Assembly: GCA_013140485.1 (NCBI GenBank)
Contig: JABFSS010000024.1
Location: forward strand, 1-20,994
Source of the DNA: Candidatus Peribacteraceae bacterium
GTDB lineage: Bacteria > Patescibacteriota > Gracilibacteria > Peribacterales > Peribacteraceae
Direction: 5' to 3'
DNA length: 20,994 bases
Shown piece after piece: positions 7,517-13,832 of this stretch. Below the pieces are notes generated by a model, which was not told where the DNA came from, did not search any database, and was given only the letters and a program-made list of their open reading frames with translations. Each line of letters starts with the position of its first letter. Within the stretch, counting starts at the first letter, position 1. A program made the position numbers and the translations under genes.

Positions 7517-7576
7517 ATGGCACGTCTGAACCGTTTCTCGGCCATTATTATCTCCCACGCCAGCGCGAGGAGGTAA
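7517..7576 (+). CDS. Leader peptide 2 with Ile-Ile-Ile run
   Basis: A 19-residue ORF, MARLNRFSAIIISHASARR. The Ile codons ATT ATT ATC (7544-7552) sit in the 5' arm of the first hairpin of an attenuator, and the stop codon TAA (7574-7576) sits in its second arm. The ATG is 9 nt after the -10 box, so it would be translated almost without a leader. The downstream gene is the repeat protein at 7667. An amino-acid-sensing (Ile) role is inferred from the codon run and the RNA structure. A drug-sensing stalling peptide would look similar. Confidence 0.7.
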   Translation: MARLNRFSAIIISHASARR

Positions 7577-7623
7577 TCCAGTATCCCGACATTCTTACCT
7601 TCCCGCGCAGAGCGGGTTTTTTT
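7547..7623 (+). terminator. Attenuator 2: four-segment attenuator with intrinsic terminator
   Basis: Segments 1:2 are ATTATCTCC (7547-7555) with GGAGGTAAT (7569-7577), 9 pairs including one G-U. Segments 2:3 are 7563-7576 with 7595-7608, 13 of 14 positions paired (one A-C mismatch, one G-U). Segments 3:4 are CCCGC (7602-7606) with GCGGG (7612-7616) followed by seven T. Stalling on the Ile codons would mask segment 1 and favour 2:3. Reaching the stop codon would mask segment 2 and let the terminator form. Confidence 0.8.
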
Positions 7624-7666
7624 ATTTTCCTTTTTTCTCATTCATCTCATTCCTTTATTCAGCATC

Positions 7667-8407
7667 ATGAAACATCCTGAGATTCTATCGGATGAAAATC
7701 AATCAGAACTTCCAAGGCCTGAACCGGCGAATCGATACTTAGCTTTTTATAATAATTACTTTCCAGGCATGACTCGAAAGGAACTTAAAGAAACTGATAT
7801 TGATCTCTATAGGCGATTATCGCGCGGAGGGTTACTGAAACATGTCCCTAAAATAGATGTTTCAGTTGAAGAAGATATTCCTTCTGCTCTAAAAATTGCA
7901 AAAAAGGGTGCTTTCATTGTTGCCGAGCATGAAAAAACAGAGGGATTATCGAAAGAGGTATCTGCTGTCGTTGATGCTGACGTTGCTTTGTACCGTGCAA
8001 AGTATGCCGGCATCACGCGTGGAAAGCTTCAAGAGCTAGATCCTGCGCTTTATCAACGTTTGCGTAAAAAAGAATTACTTAGTGAAGTGCCGAAATTGAG
8101 ATTGAGGAATCCCCGTGACTTTGAGAAAGATCCTCTAGAGTTCTACCGCCAACATTATGCAGGCATCACGCGTGGAGTGCTTCAGGATGTAAATCCCTCT
8201 CTCTATCAACATTTACGAAAAACAGGACTTCTTAATGAAGTGCCACTTGCAGCTCGTCGTCTGATTGGGAAAGATCCTATGGCGTACTACAGCCAACACT
8301 ATGCGGGAATGACGCGATATGAAATATTTCAAATGGATCATAGCCTTTATGAAACGTTACGGCTTCATAAACTGTTAAAACACATTCCTCTGAAGAGAAA
8401 TGAATAA
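7667..8407 (+). CDS. Four-repeat protein of unknown function, 246 residues
   Basis: Four copies of a unit of about 40 residues, at roughly residues 23-65, 103-146, 160-202 and 206-246. The shared pattern is Y-x3-YAGITR-x2-L-x2-dpsLY-x2-LRk-x-gLL-x2-VP. The pattern of short helices with conserved TR, LY and GLL resembles small helical DNA-binding repeats found near homing endonucleases, but this is only a resemblance. Base composition is clearly more AT-rich than the flanking genes (A-rich codons such as AAA, GAA and TTA), suggesting recent acquisition or relaxed constraint. There is no signal peptide or membrane span. Transcription would depend on read-through of attenuator 2, 43 bp upstream. 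Confidence 0.8.
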   Translation: MKHPEILSDENQSELPRPEPANRYLAFYNNYFPGMTRKELKETDIDLYRRLSRGGLLKHVPKIDVSVEEDIPSALKIAKKGAFIVAEHEKTEGLSKEVSAVVDADVALYRAKYAGITRGKLQELDPALYQRLRKKELLSEVPKLRLRNPRDFEKDPLEFYRQHYAGITRGVLQDVNPSLYQHLRKTGLLNEVPLAARRLIGKDPMAYYSQHYAGMTRYEIFQMDHSLYETLRLHKLLKHIPLKRNE

Positions 8408-8439
8408 GAGTTTTTTTCGTTCCTTGTTATCATCGTCCT

Positions 8440-8525
8440 CCGCTCCGATCCCTGCCCCTCATCGTATGAGGGTGTGGTGTGTCCGAAGCCAGTACTCCAG
8501 CGTTGGGGTAGGGTGCCGGGCGGTA
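8440..8525 (+). ncRNA. Structured RNA element, copy B (candidate cis-regulatory RNA)
   Basis: Second copy of the element at 7010-7102, between the repeat protein gene and the gene at 8551. Closing helix CCGCTC (8440-8445) with GGGCGG (8518-8523) and CCCT (8450-8453) with AGGG (8510-8513). Hairpin CCCTCA-TCGTA-TGAGGG lies at 8456-8472 and hairpin ACTCCA-GCGT-TGGGGT at 8494-8509. Differences from copy A keep the pairing (a C-G pair becomes U-G) or fall in loops. Confidence 0.65.
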
Positions 8526-8550
8526 ATCCATTCATGAAAGGGGAAAGTCC

Positions 8551-8886
8551 ATGATGCAAAGTGATGATGGGAAATACCTCTTTGGCGGCGAAGGAGCGCC
8601 AATTGAGGCACAAAAAGAAGAGTTGATTCAAGCCGTCAAGCGTGTCTATGACCGACACGACAAAGCGGCGGCACGATATCGCGCATTTATCGTTCAGTAC
8701 AATCGCATCGGTAGCAAAATCATGGAGTTGAGTGGGCCCAGCAAACTTCTGGACCTGCTCGAAACGTCCATGATGGTCATGGCGTTTAGGCATTCCCGAC
8801 GGCGATGCATCGCAACGCTGCATTGGATCGATCTTGCGCTCGATGAACTCTGTAGGCAGGAGATTCTCGGGCAGCTTCATGACTAG
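8551..8886 (+). CDS. Unknown small protein, 111 residues
   Basis: No family recognised. It is predicted mostly helical, with charged segments (QKEELIQAVKRVYDRHDKAA) and a later hydrophobic-plus-basic part (LLDLLETSMMVMAFRHSRRR). It has two Cys and no signal peptide. ATG codons at 8551 and 8554 are both possible; an AAAGGGG purine block lies upstream. It follows structured element B with the same layout as the 86-residue gene after element A, although the two proteins do not look related. It ends before a terminator and converges on pcrA. Confidence 0.7.
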   Translation: MMQSDDGKYLFGGEGAPIEAQKEELIQAVKRVYDRHDKAAARYRAFIVQYNRIGSKIMELSGPSKLLDLLETSMMVMAFRHSRRRCIATLHWIDLALDELCRQEILGQLHD

Positions 8887-8924
8887 TCTCCATTCCGATC
8901 AATGGATTCACCGTTGCACATTTT

Positions 8925-8952
8925 GCAGGCTCCTCACGGGGGGCCTGCTTTT
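8925..8952 (+). terminator. Terminator between the 111-residue protein gene and pcrA
   Basis: GCAGGC (8925-8930) and GCCTGC (8943-8948) with a GC-rich 12-nt loop, followed by TTTT. It abuts the pcrA stop codon on the other strand. Confidence 0.75.
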
Positions 8953-11227
8953 ACAGTACTTGAAGGGGCGCTATCGACAGCGCAAACGTCTTCTTCTGCC
9001 CCTTATCAAATTGGATAGTGACGACATCTCCTCGTCGAGTGAGGACGGTTCCTTCGCCGAACGCCGGATGACGGACGCGCGAGCCTTTATCCAGCCCCGG
9101 CTGGTCCTGATTCACATCGTCGCTCATGTTCAGGTCTTGATTGAACTCCGCATTGAGGCCTCCGTGCTGTCGGTACGGCTCAATGTGCGATTTCACTGCT
9201 TCGCCCCCCGTCACTTTCAGTCTGCCGCTCTCTGTCGCCCAGGCAAATGCACTCAACAGTTCGTCGCTTCGTCTTTCTGTCACCTCCGAGGGCAGATCAT
9301 CGATGAACCGGCTGGGAGCATTTGCCTGCGTATTGCCCCAGAGCTGGCGGGTACGGGCGAAGAAGATTCGTAAATGTGTTTTTGCCCGCGTCATGCCGAC
9401 GTACATGATGCGCCGCTCCTCTTCGAGCTGCTCTTTGTCGTACATTGAATTCGAATGCGGGAAAATTCCTTCTTCACACCCCGCGATCATCACGTGCTCA
9501 AACTCCAATCCCTTGCAGAGGTGCAGCGTCATCAGCGTGAGCGCGTCGTCTTTCACATCTGTGAGCTTGTCGACCTCCGAAATCAACGCAACTTCCTCCA
9601 AAAAGCTCGTGAGTGAGGTCATCGGATCGAGAGCGTCGTATTTGTGCATCACGGTGAGCAGTTCCTGCACGTTCTGCCAGCGTTCTTCGCCCTCATCCGT
9701 ATCATCGCGAAGCCATTTCTCCATGCCGATCGCTTCCAAGAGCTGCGTACCGAGTTCAGAAACGACGAGCCGCCCAGATTTTTCGCGCAGATTCTCAACG
9801 ATGGCGGTGAAATTCTCAATGCGGTTCTTCACGCCGTCATTCAGATCTACGATGTCCTTCACGCGTTTGAGTACGTCCCACAGCGTCAGGCGCTCCTGTG
9901 TCGCGAAGGCTTGAATGTACCCGAGCGTCGTATCGCCGATCTTGCGCGCCGGCACGTTCAAAATTCTGAGCAGCGACAGCGTGTCGCCGGTGTTCAAAAT
10001 CACATAGAGGTAGGCGAGGATATCTTTCACTTCTCTCCGTGCATAGAACTTGGTTCCGCCGACGATGCGGTAGGGGATTCCGGCGCGCATGCAGGCTTCT
10101 TCGAACTGACGGGACTGCGCGTTGGTGCGGTAGAGGACCACTTGCTCGTTGTATGGCACGCCGTCCCGCTTCAACTGCTCGGCGCATTTCACCGCTTCCT
10201 CCGATTCCTTCCGTTCGTCGCGCACTTCGTGCACGGTGATCAGCGGTCCGGTCTTCCGCTCCGTCCACATGTTCTTCTTGGGTCTCCGGGGGTTGGCTTT
10301 GATGACGGCGTTGCTCGCGTCCAAGATGATCTGCGTCGAACGATAGTTCTGTTCCAGCGCGACGCGCTTGGCATCCGGATACTCCTGTTCGAATTCCAGA
10401 ATGTTGCGGATATCGGCGCCGCGGAAGGCGTAGATCGACTGGTCCGGATCGCCGATCACGCACAAGTTCCGGTATTTCTGCGCGAGCAGCGAGATGAAGA
10501 GGTACTGCGCGTGGTTCGTATCTTGATACTCATCAACGTGGAGATATCTCCACGTCTCCTGATAGCGATCGAGAGCTTCGGGGATTTCATGGAAGAGCCG
10601 CACCGTCTCCAGAATTAGATCATCGAAGTCGAGTGCGTTCGCGGTGCGCAGCATTTTCTCGTACGTCTCGTACGCGCGGATCACTTGCACCATGCGCTCC
10701 GTCGTCGCGTCTTTGAGTGCGTCCTTCGGGCCAATCGCCTCACTCTTAAACCGTCCGACGTAGCCGAGCGCGGGCTTGGGCTTGAGCGTGTTCTCGTCGA
10801 TCTTCAGTTCTTTCAGGACTTCCTTCATCAATTTCTCCTGATCATCCTTGTCGTAGATGACGAAGTTGCGGTTGCGGCCGAGTCTTTCAATGTCACGTCG
10901 CAGAATCCGCACGCAAATCGAATGGAACGTGCCCATCACGGGCAGCCGTCCCTGTCCAAATTCGCCGATCGGCCCGGCGCCGTCGGTGATGCGGAGGATT
11001 GCTTTGATCCGTTCCTTCATTTCGTTCGCCGCTTTGTTCGTGAAGGTCACCGCCAATATCTGCCACGGCGGCACCCCGTCCTGGATCAACCGCGCGATGC
11101 GGTGCGTCAGCGCTTTGGTTTTTCCGCTCCCCGCGCCCGCCAAAATCAGCGCGGGACCGTTTTGATGAAGCACCGCTTCGCGCTGCGGTTCATTGAGAGG
11201 GCCGAGGAGGGGGTCGGTCTTGGTCAC
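8951..11227 (-). CDS. pcrA: ATP-dependent DNA helicase, UvrD/PcrA family
   Basis: SF1A 3'-5' helicase acting in repair and replication-transcription conflicts; 758 residues, full length. Motifs in order: N-terminal LNEPQREAV (Q motif), Walker A AGAGSGKT (30-37), VTFTNKAANEM, DEYQDTN (Walker B), GDPDQSIYAFRGAD, LEQNYRS, TLHLCKGLEFEHV and RIMYVGMTRAKTHL. Motif V has Cys where Ala is common (CKGLEF). The last 45 residues (VRHPAFGEGTVL and following) match the C-terminal Tudor-like domain of PcrA that binds RNA polymerase. The start codon is GTG at 11227. It lies downstream of rmuC on the same strand, separated by a repeat-filled gap. Confidence 0.95.
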   Translation of the reverse strand: MTKTDPLLGPLNEPQREAVLHQNGPALILAGAGSGKTKALTHRIARLIQDGVPPWQILAVTFTNKAANEMKERIKAILRITDGAGPIGEFGQGRLPVMGTFHSICVRILRRDIERLGRNRNFVIYDKDDQEKLMKEVLKELKIDENTLKPKPALGYVGRFKSEAIGPKDALKDATTERMVQVIRAYETYEKMLRTANALDFDDLILETVRLFHEIPEALDRYQETWRYLHVDEYQDTNHAQYLFISLLAQKYRNLCVIGDPDQSIYAFRGADIRNILEFEQEYPDAKRVALEQNYRSTQIILDASNAVIKANPRRPKKNMWTERKTGPLITVHEVRDERKESEEAVKCAEQLKRDGVPYNEQVVLYRTNAQSRQFEEACMRAGIPYRIVGGTKFYARREVKDILAYLYVILNTGDTLSLLRILNVPARKIGDTTLGYIQAFATQERLTLWDVLKRVKDIVDLNDGVKNRIENFTAIVENLREKSGRLVVSELGTQLLEAIGMEKWLRDDTDEGEERWQNVQELLTVMHKYDALDPMTSLTSFLEEVALISEVDKLTDVKDDALTLMTLHLCKGLEFEHVMIAGCEEGIFPHSNSMYDKEQLEEERRIMYVGMTRAKTHLRIFFARTRQLWGNTQANAPSRFIDDLPSEVTERRSDELLSAFAWATESGRLKVTGGEAVKSHIEPYRQHGGLNAEFNQDLNMSDDVNQDQPGLDKGSRVRHPAFGEGTVLTRRGDVVTIQFDKGQKKTFALSIAPLQVL

Positions 11228-11250
11228 AGGCGAACAGGATAGCTCAGAAG

Positions 11251-11288
11251 TGACCTCACCCCCAGCCCCTCTCCGGCGCGGAGAGGGG
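11251..11288. repeat. TGACCTCA repeat, copy d
   Basis: TGACCTCACCCC, then AG and a hairpin CCCCTCTCC-GGCGC-GGAGAGGGG (11266-11288). A diverged copy in inverted orientation is at 11329-11370. Confidence 0.8.
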
Positions 11289-11328
11289 AGCGAGAGTTAT
11301 TTTTAAAGAAAAAAACAAACAAAACATT

Positions 11329-11370
11329 CCCTTCTCCACGCAGCGTGGAGAAGGGTTAGGGATGAGGTCA
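11329..11370. repeat. TGACCTCA repeat, copy e (inverted)
   Basis: On the minus strand it reads TGACCTCATCCCTAA followed by a near-perfect dyad CCCTTCTCCACGC/GCGTGGAGAAGGG (11329-11355). Its first three bases on that strand are the rmuC stop codon. Together with copy d it brackets an AT-rich tract in the rmuC-pcrA gap. Confidence 0.8.
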
Positions 11371-12486
11371 TTCCACCGCGATCAATTTCCTGGAAGCTTT
11401 CGTCTTCGCACTCTCGATGGTGCTCTCTAGCGAGGGTACGTCTATCGCTCGGTCGATCCGAATCTCCTCAATCTTCTGCAATTGCCTGTCGAGCTGCCGT
11501 TCGCGCGTTCCGGTGAGTTCCTCGTATCCTTTATGGACGGATTCGAAGCGCTCGCGGACCGTTTCCATCTGGTCCTTGAACTTCTCCCACTGCATTTTGA
11601 ATGCGCCGAAGATCGAGAGCATTTCCTGCGACTTACTCTCCATGCTGAAGTTGTCCATCGACTGCCGGATCACAGCGAGGATCGCGTACAGACTGAGAGG
11701 GGAGCAGAGGATTGTTTTGCCGCGCATGGCTTCGTCGATCAGTGAGCGGTCGATTTCGTTGATGAAACCGAAGATTTGCTCGTTCGGAACAAACAGCAGC
11801 ACGTAATCCACCGTGCCGTCCTCCGGGTTGATGTAATCGCGCGTCTGTACTTCTTTCAAGCGCTTGCGGACGTCCTTCAGGAACTTCTCCTTATAGTCCT
11901 CCTTATCCTTCTCGGTTTTCGCGTCGACGTAGAGCTGGTAATTATTAAAGGGGAACTTCACGTCCATGTTCAATCTCCGCTTTTGCGGCAGTAGGAACGT
12001 GAAATCCGGCTTCGATCCCGTTTCGAGTGTCGTCTGTTTCATATAATTGATGCCTTCCATCAGTCCCGAGAGGCGCAGAACGTCTTCGGCCATGCGCTCA
12101 CCCCAGTTTCCGCGCAGGCTGTTGCTGGAGAGCGCATTGCGAATCCCTCCGGTCGTTTCGGAAAGCTCCTTGATGGCGACCGCCGCGTTATCCAGACGCG
12201 TGCCGACCTGCACATTGCCGTCGCCGATCTTGCGCAGCAGATCTTCGACCCGTTTGAGCTCGCTCTTCATCGCTTGGAGCGACGTATCAATCACGTCTTT
12301 CTTCCCCGAGAGCTTTGACTCGGCAAGATTCAAGATGTGCTCCGCCTGCTTCGTCACCGTCTTAGCCGAAAGCGCATCGATGATCGATTCGAGATCATTC
12401 GTCGAACGCCGTCCCAGCCAGTGCCCCAAAATATATCCTCCGAGAACTCCGACGACCGCGCCGATGAGTAGCGAAAGAAGATTCAT
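11368..12486 (-). CDS. rmuC: RmuC family DNA recombination protein
   Basis: 372 residues. The N-terminus MNLLSLLIGAVVGVLGGYIL is a single membrane anchor, followed by a charged coiled-coil region and the RmuC nuclease-like domain: LRGNWGERMAEDVLRLSGL, PDFTFLLPQKRRLNMDVKFP, RLKEVQTRDYINPEDGTVDYVLLFVPNE and CSPLSLYAILAVIRQ. RmuC in E. coli limits inversions at short inverted repeats; the biochemical activity is not firmly settled. The frame is open to 12675, but the membrane helix right after the ATG at 12486 fits family starts. The stop codon TGA is part of repeat copy e. Confidence 0.92.
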   Translation of the reverse strand: MNLLSLLIGAVVGVLGGYILGHWLGRRSTNDLESIIDALSAKTVTKQAEHILNLAESKLSGKKDVIDTSLQAMKSELKRVEDLLRKIGDGNVQVGTRLDNAAVAIKELSETTGGIRNALSSNSLRGNWGERMAEDVLRLSGLMEGINYMKQTTLETGSKPDFTFLLPQKRRLNMDVKFPFNNYQLYVDAKTEKDKEDYKEKFLKDVRKRLKEVQTRDYINPEDGTVDYVLLFVPNEQIFGFINEIDRSLIDEAMRGKTILCSPLSLYAILAVIRQSMDNFSMESKSQEMLSIFGAFKMQWEKFKDQMETVRERFESVHKGYEELTGTRERQLDRQLQKIEEIRIDRAIDVPSLESTIESAKTKASRKLIAVE

Positions 12487-12593
12487 AGTAAGGAGAGTAT
12501 CAGATGCCTGTTCGCAGCGTAGCGAAGTGGTGTACGCATGTCCACTCGTGAGTCTTCCCGAGGCTTCCCACAGAGATTTTTGGCTTGGTGGAC

Positions 12594-12621
12594 TTGATTT
12601 TCCGCGTGTGATTCGTAGAAT
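12594..12621 (+). promoter_or_regulatory. Promoter of rpsO
   Basis: TTGATT (12594-12599), 16-bp spacer, TAGAAT (12616-12621). It would give a leader of about 90 nt that includes the hairpin at 12664-12683. Confidence 0.55.
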
Positions 12622-12663
12622 GCATCGTCCGCGCTGTGCAGGTGGCATGTCCCCTGTGCGGCG

Positions 12664-12683
12664 CCCGAAGGGCACCCTTCGGG
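12664..12683. repeat. Palindrome in rpsO leader
   Basis: CCCGAAGGG, CA, CCCTTCGGG: 9-bp arms, 37 bp upstream of the rpsO start codon. It could be a dispersed repeat or a structure used for S15 autoregulation; the sequence alone does not decide. Confidence 0.6.
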
Positions 12684-12719
12684 TCCGGCGCTAATTCGTT
12701 TTTCCTTGCCTCCCTACTT

Positions 12720-12989
12720 ATGGTCATCAAGCGCACCTCGAAGAAAACTCTCATCACCAAGCACCGCAAGCACGCCAAGGACACCGGCTCGCCGCAGGTG
12801 CAGATCGCTCTTCTCACCAAGACGATCACGCTCCTCACCGATCACCTGAAAGATCATAAGAAAGATCACTCCGCCCGCCGGGGACTGCTGGGAAAAGTCG
12901 CGCAGCGCCGCAAGCTCCTCACGTACCTCAAGCAGAACAAGCCCACGGAGTATCAAGAGGTGTTGGAGAAGCATAAGTTGAAGAAATAA
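12720..12989 (+). CDS. rpsO: 30S ribosomal protein S15
   Basis: 89 residues, exactly the usual size. It binds the central domain of 16S rRNA. Signatures: the N-terminal KDTGSPQVQIALLT and the central DHKKDHSARRGLLGKVAQRR (H and RR contacts to rRNA), ending YLKQNKPTEYQEVLEKHKLKK-like. The frame extends upstream to 12636, but MVIKRTSKKT is the family-like start. The ATG follows a pyrimidine-rich tract without a Shine-Dalgarno sequence. pnp lies downstream, as in many bacteria, with an opposite-strand gene between them. Confidence 0.97.
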   Translation: MVIKRTSKKTLITKHRKHAKDTGSPQVQIALLTKTITLLTDHLKDHKKDHSARRGLLGKVAQRRKLLTYLKQNKPTEYQEVLEKHKLKK

Positions 12990-12994
12990 TAGGA

Positions 12995-13025
12995 AAACCC
13001 GTCACTCACGAGGAGCAACGGGTTT
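12995..13025. terminator. Hairpin after rpsO
   Basis: AAACCCGT (12995-13002) and ACGGGTTT (13018-13025). Only three T follow on the plus strand; the minus strand gives ACGGGTTTTCC. It lies between the convergent rpsO and the small minus-strand gene, so it is a modest bidirectional terminator candidate. Confidence 0.5.
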
Positions 13026-13043
13026 GCCGTGGGAAAAGACGCG

Positions 13044-13466
13044 TCACTTTTTCTTCGGAGGGTCGCCCTTCTTCCCCAAGAAGACGGGGATCCCCTCCGG
13101 AATTTCCAGAATCACCGTTTGGGCTTCCAGGAAGCCTCCTGCAACCTGCATGGTGATTTTGTCGGGAGAACCATTGCGCAACTGGAGTGCACGGTTCTTG
13201 AAAACGTAGATGGATCCGTCCATTTTGGGCGACGGGTTCACGCCCATCATCGGAGACTTGATAATCGTCGGCGTCATGCCGACGAGTTCGAACCTGGCGC
13301 TGCGGCCGTTGCCTCCAACGTCATGTACGAAGACATGTTGTTGGGGCAGGACTTTCACCGGTTCGATTGGTCTCACTTTTTCTGCAGGAGGGAAAAGATC
13401 GTTCCAATGCAGACCAAACGCCAAGGTGACCAGTGCCGCGACTGACATAATACAGAATCGTTTCAT
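13044..13466 (-). CDS. Small exported or membrane-anchored protein, unknown function
   Basis: 140 residues from the ATG at 13466, MKRFCIMSVAALVTLAFGLH. Basic residues followed by a hydrophobic stretch make a signal peptide or single anchor. The rest looks like a small beta-rich extracytoplasmic domain (QHVFVHDVGGNGRSARFELV and later GSIYVFKNRALQLRNG) ending in a Lys-rich tail KKGDPPKKK. There is no lipobox and no family recognised. The frame is open to 13538, but the extension has no signal-like character. It is transcribed against rpsO and pnp. Confidence 0.65.
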   Translation of the reverse strand: MKRFCIMSVAALVTLAFGLHWNDLFPPAEKVRPIEPVKVLPQQHVFVHDVGGNGRSARFELVGMTPTIIKSPMMGVNPSPKMDGSIYVFKNRALQLRNGSPDKITMQVAGGFLEAQTVILEIPEGIPVFLGKKGDPPKKK

Positions 13467-13582
13467 GACTGCATCCTTCTGCCCCCACGGCATGGAACTT
13501 CCGTATCGCGACACACATCGCAACGGAAAGAATTCCATGGTGAGGTGTTACGAAAAAGAAATTCCCAAATGGGGGCAACGAT

Positions 13583-13648
13583 TTGTGAAAGACCGAAAGT
13601 ATGGGATAATAAAACAATGCTTGAGAAAGCACAACTTGGCGCTATACT
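13583..13648 (+). promoter_or_regulatory. Two tandem promoter candidates upstream of pnp
   Basis: First: TTGTGA (13583-13588), 16-bp spacer, GATAAT (13605-13610). Second: TTGAGA (13621-13626), 16-bp spacer, TATACT (13643-13648). Both would give a pnp leader of roughly 180-215 nt. Confidence 0.55.
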
Positions 13649-13702
13649 GTCCCCAGTTCCTTCCTCCACCGCACTACTCACATCACCTTGGGTTTACGTC
13701 TG

Positions 13703-13720
13703 AATGCCGCGTGCGGCATT
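13703..13720. repeat. Palindrome in pnp leader
   Basis: AATGCCGC, GT, GCGGCATT: a perfect 18-bp dyad in the predicted pnp 5' untranslated region. In other bacteria pnp is autoregulated through leader stem-loops; whether this one is involved is inference. Confidence 0.55.
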
Positions 13721-13761
13721 GATATGTGAATCCATCGACGTGAGGAAAGGTTGGAGTAAGG

Positions 13762-13807
13762 CCCCTCGATACGAAAATCGCTCCGCGATTTTCTACTCGG
13801 GGTGACA
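13762..13807. repeat. Dispersed hairpin repeat, copy b (pnp leader)
   Basis: CCCCTCGATACG, stem AAAATCGC-TCC-GCGATTTT, then CTACTCGGGGTGACA. Compared with copy a (4680-4725) the outer five stem pairs are all different while the complementarity, the inner CGCTCCGCG and the arms are kept. Confidence 0.85.
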
Positions 13808-13832
13808 TCCTTATTTTTTTCTAAAAGTTTTT

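Noticed and set aside
9644..10618. 324-codon open frame antisense to pcrA
   Set aside because: Shadow of the helicase gene with no recognisable motif.
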